A stretch of DNA of 64,000 nucleotides from Arctopsyche grandis (Eukaryota > Arthropoda > Insecta > Trichoptera > Hydropsychidae). Shown here one piece after another: positions 43,195 through 53,274 of the stretch. The DNA lies in assembly GCF_051622035.1 (NCBI RefSeq), contig NC_135360.1:28847206-28911205 (forward strand), written 5' to 3'. Each line of letters begins with the position of its first letter. The first letter of the stretch is position 1. The notes beneath the pieces were generated by a model. That model was not told the origin of the DNA, made no database searches, and saw only the letters and a program-made list of their open reading frames with translations. A program made the position numbers and the translations under genes.

Positions 43195-43680
43195 TTTATT
43201 TAATTTTTTCACTTATCTTCATTTTTACATACCTCCTTTACGTTTCACACGGCTTTCGTGTTAGTGGTCATTTTTATCTCTTATCCGATAGTTTTCATAC
43301 TTTGCCATATTGCTCATTTTGGTCATATTGCTATAAGTAAATGGAGCCTCCGCCATTACGATGGTGCAAATATATCGTGTAAGACGCGTTTGTAATTTGC
43401 TCGCCGACATTCTATTTGACGTTTATGGTTGACGTTTGTTTGTTAGTTTTAAACATAGATGGCGATAGTAAAAAAAAATATTGGTGTTTTTATTCAAAAT
43501 AATAATTTTTATGTATTATTTTTTTGTCTTTTTTCGTTTACTATTTTTTTTATCATATTTTTCTGCATTTTCATTTTCTTTTTTTTTATGCATGTTATTG
43601 TTTTTCAAATATAGGCCATTGTTTCGCATTAGGTTCTTCCTGTAATGCCACAATGGTCCAAAACTATAATTAAATTTATA
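43195..43680 (+). mobile_element. SINE-like repeat C, copy 2
   Basis: The same body and 3' hairpin (GGCCATTGTTTCGCATTAGG ... CCTGTAATGCCACAATGG) as copy 1, in the same direction 500 bp downstream. The two have diverged by substitutions and indels, so this is not a recent tandem duplication. Confidence 0.65.
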
Positions 43681-43684
43681 TATA

Positions 43685-43760
43685 ACATATAGCTTTATTT
43701 TAATTCGTGTATCAATTCCATTCCGAAGCCATCCATTGAAATCCACGGACACAACAGTAG
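43685..43760 (+). mobile_element. Helitron H1, degenerate 3' end
   Basis: TAGCTTTATTTTAATTCGTG, TATCAATTCCATTCCGAAGC, CCATTGAAATCCACGG, ACACAACAGTAG: the family end with a mutated hairpin and GTAG for CTAG. Confidence 0.5.
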
Positions 43761-44374
43761 TAATTATATAAAGTCTTAATCATATAAAAGAACATATGAA
43801 TGTACAAATGTATTATTTACATAGTTTGACAACTTGTTTGATAGATTTTTCCACAGTGTATGCGAGTCTTCAGGGCACGTAGGAATCCAACATGAAACTT
43901 CGCGGTTTAAAAAGGCAAGACGGAATCTAGTCTGGATAATTTGAAAAACTTCACCGCGAGAGCAATAGAGTTGTCGCGTAATTTTTGAACTTTGATTGCG
44001 AGCTGTTTGTATGCCTGGGGTAGATTTGCAGGTGAGCTACCCCAGGTTCCTGTTATTCGTATGTACATATGTATGTATTATATGTGTGTATATTCGCGTC
44101 TACCAGTAACTAGAGAAACGCAACTCGCTCGGATGGTGGATCTCGCCGAGTTTCAACCGCGGTGAAACTCTATATCTACGGAGACATTTCATATTTGATG
44201 AAATTTGCCACAAGATATCGCTTCGGGGTTGAAACTTCTTAAGTTGGCCGACGCGCACACAACGACGTTATTGCATTTGCCAACTTGGTTGCACATCATT
44301 CGAGTTTCATGTAAAAGTGCAACGAGTGTATTGGTACGGGGTGTGATCAAAAAATAGAGAGAGCTTACTAATGC
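43761..44374. other. No gene seen
   Basis: GC-richer at 43850-44300. The minus-strand frame 44189-44419 begins in the RTE relic to its right. Nothing else recognised. Confidence 0.3.
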
Positions 44375-44645
44375 CTCTCCAACACGCTTACATTCGTCTC
44401 TGTTTTGCACGACTCTCATCTATCTCACCTCACACATTTTCCTACTTTCGTCTATCCATATTTCCTGTGGTCTTCCTTTTACCCTTCTGTATTCTCTTGG
44501 GTGCCATTCTAGCACTTCTTTTGTCCATTCTTTTAGACACATGACCCGCCCATTGCCATTTCAATCTTTTCGCTCTATCCACTACGTCCACTAACCTTGT
44601 CATACTTCTAAACCCACGTATTCCGTTTCCTGTCTTTTATCGTTA
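44375..44645 (-). pseudogene. RTE-like LINE ORF2 C-terminal relic, best copy
   Basis: The minus strand, with frame changes, gives WNGNGRVMCLKEW, TKEVLEWHPREYRRVKGRPQ, a W-DE-RKMC segment, MRVVQNRDECKRVGEALV and stop-free sequence into 44189. The ordered KRxKWQWAGH-like, EVLEWxPRxxRRxxGRP and WMRVAQNRxxWKxxGEA motifs are typical of RTE-like ORF2 ends. Related pieces lie at 8.6, 39.3 and 46.96 kb. Confidence 0.65.
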
Positions 44646-44656
44646 TTTATTTTATT

Positions 44657-44758
44657 TTTACATCGATATATGTATACCAAGAAGGCTTGACAGGAAGTTG
44701 ATTACAAACAATCAATTACAAACAATGCAGCATTTTTATTACATAAATCACTGTATTT
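44657..44758. repeat. ~102-bp direct repeat, left copy
   Basis: TTTACATCGATATATGTATA ... AATCACTGTATTT. Aligns to 44954-45059 with one substitution (GAAGTTG/GAAGTTA) and a 4-bp ATGT indel. Confidence 0.85.
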
Positions 44759-44953
44759 TTGACTTCGTAAACCATGGTCTGGCCAACAGCTACTAGTGGA
44801 AATCGAACCGTACCACTCCGTTAGAAAACATAATATGCTAAACTAAGGGTTCCAAAAAACCGCCCGAAAGAAAAAGATGGTTTTCGGTTTTTTTTTTCAA
44901 ATAAAAAACCGATTGACCGCCTTTCACTGATTTCCGAAAATTAAGATTTTGAG
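44759..44953 (-). repeat. 195-bp insert, inverted copy of 41115-41320
   Basis: Starts TTGACTTCGTAAACCATGG and ends AATTAAGATTTTGAG. It contains a SINE-type B box (GGTTCGATTTCC on the minus strand). Flanked by the 102-bp direct repeats. Confidence 0.75.
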
Positions 44954-45059
44954 TTTACATCGATATATGTATACCAAGAAGGCTTGACAGGAAGTTAATT
45001 ACAAACAATCAATTACAAACAATGCAGCATTTTTATTACATATGTAAATCACTGTATTT
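44954..45059. repeat. ~106-bp direct repeat, right copy
   Basis: Second copy of 44657-44758, continuing into the rest of the SINE. Confidence 0.85.
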
Positions 45060-45224
45060 CAAGAAGCCGAAGAACACGAAATTAACAATTAAATTATTAA
45101 TGAATTAATCCATTGAAACATCTATGGATTTTTAGACTTGTGCATAAATTTTTACAAATTATACATACGATACAGAAGATTTGTGACAGCAGGTAGGATG
45201 ATTTTTCGCCAATTTTATTTATTT

Positions 45225-45365
45225 ATTTTATTTCAGTAATTTTAGCTATTTATGTAGATAATTTAAAAATATATTCTTAATTACATTGCACATAAGCAAA
45301 CCTCTGTGAAAAACACCACCAGCTTTCTTCTTTTTTTTTACTCTATTATTTACTTCTTACTCTAA
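45225..45365 (-). mobile_element. LINE K, 3' UTR fragment
   Basis: TAATTTTAGCTATTTATGTA, TTTAAAAATATATTCTTAAT, CCTCTGTGAAAAACACCACC and TTCTTCTTT match 12.09-12.15 and 12.64-12.70 kb. Its 3' A-rich end joins the SINE body at about 45220. It lacks the MITE that splits the 12-kb copy. Confidence 0.6.
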
Positions 45366-45438
45366 TTTTGAGGAAAAATTTCAATACTGCTATAAGCTAT
45401 ACTGCTGACATATAAGTATAATAAGATATATATAAATA

Positions 45439-45557
<119 letters not shown>

Positions 45558-45639
45558 ATATATATAATAATGATATATATGTATAATAAGCTATACTGCT
45601 GGCTGTTATACAGCGTTCCATACTTTTTTGAGTGCATTA

Positions 45640-45799
45640 TAGTTTGTGTAGCAACTTAGCATGTTTTGGCAGTGGTTTGGCTGTGACGTACATATGCATG
45701 TCGAATCGAAATGACTATTTCAATACGGCGAGCGTTATCTCAGATACACAGACAGACAGACGGACAGAATAGCGATATTATATATGTATGTATATGATC
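45640..45799 (-). mobile_element. Helitron 5'-type fragment
   Basis: Inverted relative of 11481-11598: GTTTTGGCAGTGGTTTGGC, GTCGAATCGAAATGACTATT, GGCGAGCGTTATCTCAGAT, then CAGACAGACAGACGG and AGAATAGCG. Ends near ATATGATC, which on the minus strand would be GATCATAT (TC start). The 3' end is not in place. Confidence 0.5.
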
Positions 45800-45929
45800 A
45801 GACAGTGGTTAAAAATATAAGGTAGGTAGTCAATTTGTGAGGAACCATTTCAACAATTAAATTCGATAAATTGGAAAACTCGAACCTCTCAGTCGCTAGT
45901 GATAAACGATAACCTTTATGGCAATATAT

Positions 45930-45992
45930 AATATGTATATAAGTATTGAAATCTGTTTTCAAAGCTATTTGTTGAAATTTTAACAACACTAG
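45930..45992 (+). mobile_element. Helitron, degenerate 3' end
   Basis: GTTGAAATTTTAACAACACTAG followed by T resembles the H1 terminus with a decayed hairpin. Confidence 0.4.
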
Positions 45993-46464
45993 TTTAGAAT
46001 AACACAGTGTGATACTTTGTGCACGGTATATGCATTCGTTGAACTTTTTGACTATATTTGTTGAGTTTTGCGGCAACAACAAAACAAATAACTCGCGCTG
46101 TCTCTGAAGTTTTATTGGCGGCGGATGACGTTAACAAAGGCCCCGCCGCCAGGTTGCTGCCTCGCTTAATAATAAACGGAGACCCGACACGATTCACTCG
46201 GAAGTGTGTGAATTTTGACACTTATGTACAATTCTCGAGTGCCGCAAATAAAATAATGCCGAATGTATAGAAGTGTTCTTCGGTAGAATCATAGCGGCCA
46301 GGGATGTTCAATATTATATTTGCAGGGCTTTCAGAATCAATGTTATGTTGTTTGGCTAGATTTTTACACAGTATTAGATTTTTCTCTTATCTGAAGAGAC
46401 ATTTTTCGACTTTTATATGTAAGTAAAAGCAAATATTCGGATATAGTAAAGCAGATGTATACTA
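45993..46464. other. Unassigned sequence
   Basis: GC-richer patch 46070-46260 with overlapping frames on both strands (46058-46270 plus, 45994-46221 minus). No family is recognised. Confidence 0.3.
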
Positions 46465-46850
46465 TTTTTGCGAAGGGGTGGGTGGAGGATCCAAATAAGA
46501 GGTCAAAGTCACTTCACAGTATTTATTGGGTGATTAAGAAGATCCACGTACTGCCAGTGCTCCGTCCAGAATGCCTTGGTATGGCCTAAGTACCTGCTCA
46601 TAAAGGGAAAGTCGCTTAGTGCATCTTCCTCGACACGTTTGTTTACCTATTGTTATAATCACATACCAGATATACAGTCCCACGGTCTCGTGCTGTCAGT
46701 TCTGAAAACTCTAGCGGGGAGTGGCTGGGTACCGTTACCGACCACTAAGTCCATTCGGGGGTCTCCATTGTTAAAAGACAGCACTTAAGCCTACAGATAA
46801 TCCTTGAAAACCAATCATAACGGCGGCTCCTTTTAGAATACAATATGTAG
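46465..46850 (-). mobile_element. Diverged LTR (41.4-kb family)
   Basis: Shares TTTGCGAAGGGGTGGGTGGA, TTTATTGGGTGATTAAGAAG, CTGCCAGTGCTC, CATAAAGGGAAAG, GTTTACCTATTGT and ACAGATAATCCTTGAA with the solo LTR at 41362-41804, in the same orientation. Clearly older, with an altered middle. Confidence 0.65.
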
Positions 46851-46954
46851 ACTGGATGAAAGTTTAGCAAACTAATATTATATGTATATGTACATACATA
46901 TGTATATACATATATATATAAATTATAAAATATTTCGTTGATTTCATTTGAACA

Positions 46955-47012
46955 ACAATTTTTTGTCCATTCTTCTAACCACGTGACCTGCCATTGTATC
47001 AACTACCAATGT
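46955..47012 (-). pseudogene. RTE-like LINE relic, short
   Basis: TTTTGTCCATTCTTCTAACC and ACGTGACCTGCCATTG match the WAGHV-type region of the 44.4-kb relic. Only about 55 bp. Confidence 0.4.
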
Positions 47013-47019
47013 CATACCC

Positions 47020-47690
47020 TTTGGCCGAATGGGCAATTGGCTGACCAACGTTAGGCCGACGGATATTTGGCAGATTATGTATCGTAATTACTCAAAACTC
47101 ACAGAAAACGGATACATTATTCAAAAATCACATCGATTTGTCATTCAAATTTGATGTTTTTGATAAATATAAACAATTAAAAATTTTATTCCGCCAAATG
47201 TCGGCCAGCCTAGTGTCCGTCCAGCTAAGTGTCCGTTCGGCCAGGTGCCAATTCGGTTAAATGTCCGTCTGCCAAATATCTGTTCGGCCTAGTATCCGTT
47301 GGCCTAGTGTCCGTCGGCCAAGTGTCCATTCGGTCAATAGTCCGTCAGCCTGTCATACTTCCCACCAACGTATTTTTTTTTCAAATTGTGCACGGGCTTT
47401 TGGCCGAATGGACACCTGGCCGACGGATACTAGGTCAACAGACTTATGGCCGATTGTTTATTGAAACTCCCCAAAACTTACTGAAAACAGATACATTATT
47501 CAGAAATCACATCGAATTATCATCAAAATGAGATACTTTTGATAAATTAAACAATCTCATTCGACCAAATTTACGTTGACATAATGTCCGTTCGGTCAAG
47601 TTTCCACTCGACCAAGTGCCCGTCGGCTTAATGTCCGTTTGCCAAAGTCAAATGTCCATTCGGCCAATAGTCCGTCAACCAGTATGAATA
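47020..47690. mobile_element. Foldback-like locus: two units with 16-bp repeat arms
   Basis: Unit 1 (about 47020-47380) has a left arm of motifs such as GGCCGAATGGGCAATTGG and GGCCGACGGATATTTGG, a core of about 110 bp (CAAAACTCACAGAAAACGGA, AATCACATCGATTTGTCATT), and a right arm of roughly nine 16-bp repeats of type AGTGTCCGTTCGGCCA, the reverse complement of the left motifs. Unit 2 (about 47393-47690) repeats the plan with a related core (CAAAACTTACTGAAAACAGA, AATCACATCGAATTATCATC). No transposase or clear target duplication. Confidence 0.65.
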
Positions 47691-49125
47691 CTAAAAACAA
47701 CATTCACGATCTTCAAATGACATATGTACATTGAGTATGTTTACTTGAGGTGTGCGTGCATTCACACGGCACATTTCAGATATTATTTCCTAACGCATGC
47801 GCGCTTTATGTGTTCATGCGTTGTTGTTTATTTTGTACTTGGTTATGTACAGTGTGGTTTTTTTATTATTAGAACAGTGATGTGCGGTTGTTCTTGTGCG
47901 ATATTCATGAACAACCATCTCGTTCTCCGACGAAAGCGTCTCTTAGACTGTATTAATTGGGGGGGGGGGGGGGGGGGGTGGCCTCATGTTGAGGACTTTA
48001 AGGGTCAAATTCCTTGACCTTTAAAGCGAGCTTAATATGTACATTAAGTTTGATTGAAATAATCTGAATATTTTGAGCTCTGTAATTAAGAAATGAATAA
48101 TGAATAATTTAGAAAACTTATGCTTTGGCAAACTAACAAGAAACTTCAGTAAATTTTAATAAGAGGATGACACATTCTGTTCAAACACTAAATTCTATAA
48201 CTAGTTCGCATTATAATAATCAAGTAGTAGACATATAAATTGCAGGCAATCTCAGTATACACATTAAGTATATAATATGTAAATATAATTCATATGAGTA
48301 CGAAAGATCTCTCGTGCTATATAAAAGAGTATGGAAACTTTAATATACAAACTTGACACTACTAATTCAATCAACATAAATTTCATTTTGAATTCACCAA
48401 TGAAAATATAAGGCTTAAACAAGTCAAAGGGAGACACTTATTCAAAGAGTTAATCAATTATGATATACCCTGTAGAATTCGAATTGTATTTCTGGCAGCC
48501 CCTGAAGTGATGCAGCAGCAAGTTTAAATTTGTATTACCTACTCGCAAATTGGTTGTTGAGCATTTGCAGACTTTGTCGTTGGAGTTTTGTACAACTTCT
48601 CTTATCGGAATACACCTGCGTATCGTAGAACGTGTGTTTTCTCTCGCTCTGTTTTCAATAAGGCTTTCCCGAAGTCTAATTTCATAAATCTGACGACCTG
48701 GCGGCAGCGAAGGCTCAAGCATTTACGACTTCTAAATTTCGAACGGACCGTTAAGTTTTCTCATTTTGGCTCCTGCCGTGGCTCAACCGGTGACTAAGTG
48801 CGGCAGGTCGTCGCTCTATTCGTGCTCCGGCGGGTATAGTGTTAAAAACGCACGACCAATTAATCAAACTCGAAAGTTTCGAAAGCAAACTTTGTACATG
48901 TCGTAAAATTGGAATGCATGTTGTACGTGTGTATGTTTTTCTGTGTGTACATATGTTCATACATATATCTGCTATGTAAATCTATAGTTTTTAATTTAGA
49001 ATTACCAAATTATGAATAAAATCTCAAGGTAGTTTAATGTATGTATGTATGTAACTAATTGCGAGGAGTAGTTTTTTTCTAATTTTTATTTTATTTTATT
49101 TTTTTATTTATTTTTTATTTTTTTT
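47691..49125. other. No gene seen; a 20-base G tract
   Basis: Poly-G at 47959-47978. The GC-richer patch 48450-48850 is open on both strands (48450-48722 minus, 90 codons; 48588-48797 plus), with no recognised domain. AT-rich elsewhere. Confidence 0.35.
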
Positions 49126-49215
49126 TTACATACGAGTATATACCAGGAAGGCCTTACAGGTAACCTCAATGCGCCTTCCTGGCCAATTACAAACATTGCA
49201 GCATTTTTTTTGCAC
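49126..49215 (-). mobile_element. SINE A, 3' tail fragment
   Basis: ATACCAGGAAGGCCTTACAG through GCGCCTTCCTGGCCAATTAC and GCAGCATTTTTTTTGC; only the tail and hairpin remain. Confidence 0.75.
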
Positions 49216-49514
49216 TATAAAAATATTATGGTTTAAAAGCAAAAATTAAAATTATGGATTAAAAGCAAAAATTCTATTGATAACTGGCTTACCTCGATAA
49301 AATAAACGATTTTTTGTTATTAATCCACAATAATAGTCGAAAAATGATTTTTTTAAGTGGAATTTTATTTAATTCTCTTAAATAAAGACAATTTAATATA
49401 TTATCCGTATTAATTCAATTCAGATTCGTTTAAATACGAGTAAATACTAGTACGATTTTTTAGCTCACAATTTTACCGATTTAAAATTCAGCACACGTCT
49501 AATTAAACCTTTTA

Positions 49515-50346
49515 AACGAAAACAAAAAATAGGGTGGCCAGAACACTGTCCCAATAAACATGTTTCAATAGAAAATACTCAATATTAAATAGTATTAACA
49601 GTGGGAAAAAGCCCCAAGTGAAAATACGCACTTTTGACTTAAGATTTGAACTGGACAACTACTTGAAAGAAAGAAAGAAAGAAAGAAAGATTTGAAAGCT
49701 AATAACAATAGGCAGTAAAAATTCAGCTATCATAAGCCGGCCGTCTATTCTTAATACACATATTATTATAGTTTCATTCGGATAAAAAAAAAGTTTTTTA
49801 AAAACATACCTCTTCTATAATTTGTATATAAAATTATTATTTTGAATAAAAACAATAATTTTATTTTACTTCCGCCATCTATGTTTAAAACTAATAAACA
49901 AACGATGGATAAACGTCAACGACTATCTCACCGGGCAGATATCAAACGCGTCTTACGCGATATTTTTGCACCATTGTAATGGCGGAGGATCCATTTACTT
50001 ATATTGATGACCAAAATGAGCAATATGGCAAAGTATGAAAACGATCGGATAAGAGGCAAACTTTTTCCTGAATTGTAATCGTAAGTGAAACGTTAAGGAG
50101 GAATGTAAAAAATACTACAAATGAAAGATAAAATACCCGACTATAGATTCCAATATTCATTTTGAACAGGAAATTGACAAATTTTGAGACATCGACCGAA
50201 CAACGCCAAGATTTAAAAAACACATACACATATCTCCGAATCTCGAGCCAATCAACATTTTTTATTACCAGATTCGTGTTTACTAGGCATAGATCTATAA
50301 GAAAAGTCATATCTCGTCTCTGAACCATTTTTCGTGTCGAACAGTG
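49515..50346 (+). mobile_element. CACTG-type MITE interrupted by repeat C
   Basis: The left part (from GAAAACAAAAAATAGGGTGG to GATTTGAAAGCTAA, about 49515-49697) and right part (from AAAAATACTACAAATGAAAG, about 50108, to TGTCGAACAGTG at 50335-50346) together match 13.62-14.02 kb. The left terminal repeat is lost. A (GAAA)n expansion lies at about 49660-49690. Confidence 0.75.
49700..50107 (-). mobile_element. SINE-like repeat C, copy 3, inside a MITE
   Basis: Minus-strand match to 42.70-43.00 kb: TTCACTTACGATTACAATTC, TTGCCTCTTATCCGATCG, CCTCCGCCATTACAATGGTG, AAACATAGATGGCGGAAG. The terminal hairpin is absent, and the 3' side (49700-49790) differs from copies 1 and 2. Confidence 0.65.
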
Positions 50347-50354
50347 TAAATATT

Positions 50355-50740
50355 ATATATTTTTACATTATATACGACATCTATGGTCAAAAATTGCAAA
50401 GTATCATTGAAAGGATTTATACAATACGGTCAATACAATCAATACAAGCATTTATACAATGCTAATTCAATCGTCATCCACAGAGACATATACGGATAAA
50501 TCTTTGCAGCCTTTTATTATAAAAACGAAGAATAGCATGAAATTTGAAAAAGAGATAGGAACACAGATGCCAATTTACAGGAACCGTTTAAATTAAAAAC
50601 GGAAAAATCGGGAAACTGATAAGAAACGATCGACCTGGAGTCACAAACCAAGGTCTGGGCAGCAGCCAGTAGCGGGATGTGAACCGTGACCACTCTGCTC
50701 GAAAGCATATTATTCTGATCACTAGTCCACGCTGCTGGTG
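50355..50740 (-). mobile_element. SINE A relative, alternative head
   Basis: On the minus strand: head CACCAGCAGCGTGGACTAGT (A box), B box ACGGTTCACATCCC, GACTCCAGGTCGATCGTTTC, and body to CATAGATGTCG. The 3' hairpin is missing. Confidence 0.7.
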
Positions 50741-51711
50741 ATACAGATGTATAAACATATACTGCGTATTTATAAATAATTTGTTATTAATAAAAAATTA
50801 TAAATTTGTACAATTTAAACCAACATTATTTTAGTGTCGTTCACCGATGGTAAAATAACAACTTTTCGTATAAATAATATAAAAACTTAGACAAACAGTT
50901 TCTTACAAGTTTCTCAGTACAATTTCTGTAGTCTCTCTCTATGTATTTATATACCTATACACATAGTATATAATACAAGGGAAAAATTTTCAGCATTAAT
51001 AATGGAACTGAAAGCGGCAAGGTGAGGTTCCACGTTCAAAAGTTTAATGTGTGTGAAATGGGTTAACTGAAAAATTGCTCGACACTCTCTTGCACTACTG
51101 CTTCTTGTGTTAGTTTTTTTTGCAAAGTTCAACATTTGCTCGTTTAAATAGCAGCTAAGACCAAATATATATATATATATGTACATATATAAAGAACAGA
51201 CTTAGTTGAAATAAAAGTAAGTTAATGTGTAACTATATTATAAACTGCTTACGAGTACATATGTGCTGTTGAAGGTCTTACTTTTTATAAGAAACGTTAC
51301 ATTATATCAGTATAAATGGCTTCAGGTTTAGATTGCGATGATTTTTGTAGCTACATTGCAAGATTTCTATGCTCGAAATGAACATTAATGATCTCAAAAG
51401 GTATCCATCACTCTGAAGGAAAGTTAAAAGAAAATGCACAAATGGAGGTATACTTTTCAAAGGTACATATATGAGGAGACTTAGATGTAACACGAGGTAT
51501 TTGTACTTCCGGTTGATTAAAAAAGCTAAAGCCTTCTTGGGAATGACCATGATGAATGCCCTTATTTTGAATTATAAGACTACAAAACTGAAAAAAAGTT
51601 TGATTTAAGTTTTAAATATAGACGAAATATTCCATAGATTTGTACATAAAGGTGAGGCGAAGATAGTGACACAATTAACAACTTGAAAATGAGCACTTTA
51701 ATTTACAATAT
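50741..51711. other. No gene seen
   Basis: AT-rich, with a short (AT)n at 51167-51182. Short frames only (50947-51186 and 51302-51550 minus), without recognisable features. Confidence 0.4.
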
Positions 51712-52152
51712 AACATACATATATACCAGGATGGCTTAATATGTAAGCCCCAATGCGCCTTCCTGGCCAATTACAAACAATGCAGCATTTTATTACACAA
51801 GTCGCTGAATTACGAGACACTGAAAAAAATGAAATTAACGAGACATCTATGAATTTTCAACTTTTACATTAATTTTATTGTATATAAATCGTACTCAAAT
51901 AGTGGTGATATAGTAGGTAGGCTGGTTTTTAGCTAATTTAATGGAGGAACTGTTTCATCAACCATTTCAAATCAGAAAAATTGGCAAACTCTGATAGGAA
52001 ACGATCGATTTGGAGCACGAAAATATTCAAGTCTGACCAGCAGCACTAAAGATATATTCAAAATTCTTTTTAATCGAGGTCAACTCACGAGATTGAACCC
52101 GGCACCTCTCATCGCTAGGCAAAAGCCCAACCACCGGGCTATACTGCTGGTA
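51712..52152 (-). mobile_element. SINE A, full copy
   Basis: Tail with ACATACATATATACCAGG, hairpin CCAGGATGGC / GCCTTCCTGG with one mismatch, body with GAGACATCTATGAATTTTC, and head (minus strand ACCAGCAGTATAGCCCGGTG, B box CCGGGTTCAATCTC). Confidence 0.8.
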
Positions 52153-53274
52153 TGATTGAAAAATTTATACATACATACATATTCACTAGCTTAAACTACA
52201 TAAATGCATACATAGGATAGAATCATACCACAAAGTCAATTTTGAAGATACATAGTGTCACTAATTGCCGCACTGTGATGGATAGCGAGTTACCAGGACT
52301 TATATTTTGTTTTATTTCTCCAAATATATTGAATGCAGGGTTTTCATATTTTATGTATTCCTCATCAAAACTTCTACGATTCTTATGATGCCATTACGAA
52401 ATAAAAAAAAATTATCAATATCAACAGAAATAGCTATTTTCGCGGGAAGACCCTTGTACACGTGACCCACAGATGCGAGACAGAGGGCGATTTAGTACGC
52501 GCCACGCTCAACGGTCAGTGTGAGAATGATATCCGCCTTGGAATGACGGCTCTGCTACAGCCGTAATTTTTATCATTTCTTGCACTTATTTTATATCATT
52601 CGACGTTGAATACACGATGGACTAATTTTATAGCTAATTATAATAATTAACCTCGCAGATTTTACATTGTTTTAACTTAAAACACACATTTTTAACTGGA
52701 TGCTTGGAGTCCAGCACAGTGATTATTTGGTTGTTTTGGAACAGTAAATCAAGTGTTAAAACCATGTACATATGTGTGTATATCAATACGACGTCAGACA
52801 TATTATTTATTGTTTGAAATTCTGGAATAGTTTAATTACGATAGTTCTACCAACATACCACGTATTCTTTAAGTGGGGTTGACTTCTTCAAGTGGGGCTA
52901 TTTGAAGTACTTGTTCGTGCTCAAACTCTCGAGGAGTTGAAGGATAACATTTGAGCAGAAATTTTACAAGTTTCAGAGATGAGAAAAGTAATGGACTGTT
53001 CGACAATGTGCTTAGCTCATCCATAACATTTCTAGGCCCAGTTTCAAGACGTCTACACTAGCGTTTTGTGTCCCTGTACGCGTTTTGTGACTCCATGCGT
53101 GGCCTTTGTCTACATGTGTGTGTCGTATACAAATTTAAACGCTATTTTTAAGAGACTCTTTATTTATTTCCGTCCTAACCTGTTTAAGCTTGTATTTAAA
53201 GTAAGCACTACGAACGTGATCCAGCTGCCCTATCTCGGATTTTCGACCTAAACCGACGACAACGTTGCATTGTA
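52153..53274. other. No gene seen
   Basis: Nothing repeated in the window. Around 52440-52560 GC is higher, without a recognisable coding frame. Confidence 0.35.

Larger units (their letters stand above)
44657..45215 (-). mobile_element. SINE A relative split by a 195-bp insertion
   Basis: Tail and hairpin remnant (ACCAAGAAGGCTTGACAGGA) with GCAGCATTTTTATTACAT, then the insertion, then a second copy of that segment and the body (GAACACGAAATTAACAATTA, ATCTATGGATTTTTAGAC, AGCAGGTAGGATGATTTTTC). The head is lost where LINE K begins. The right half of the family hairpin has been deleted here. Confidence 0.7.

Noticed and set aside
47959..47978. Poly-G run as telomeric or quadruplex element
   Set aside because: A lone 20-G homopolymer without repeat context; may even be a sequencing or assembly effect.
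49660..49690. (GAAA)n as an insertion boundary
   Set aside because: Explained by slippage expansion within the MITE (ACTTAGAGAGATT versus ACTTGAAAGAAAG...); the repeat C insertion starts just after it.
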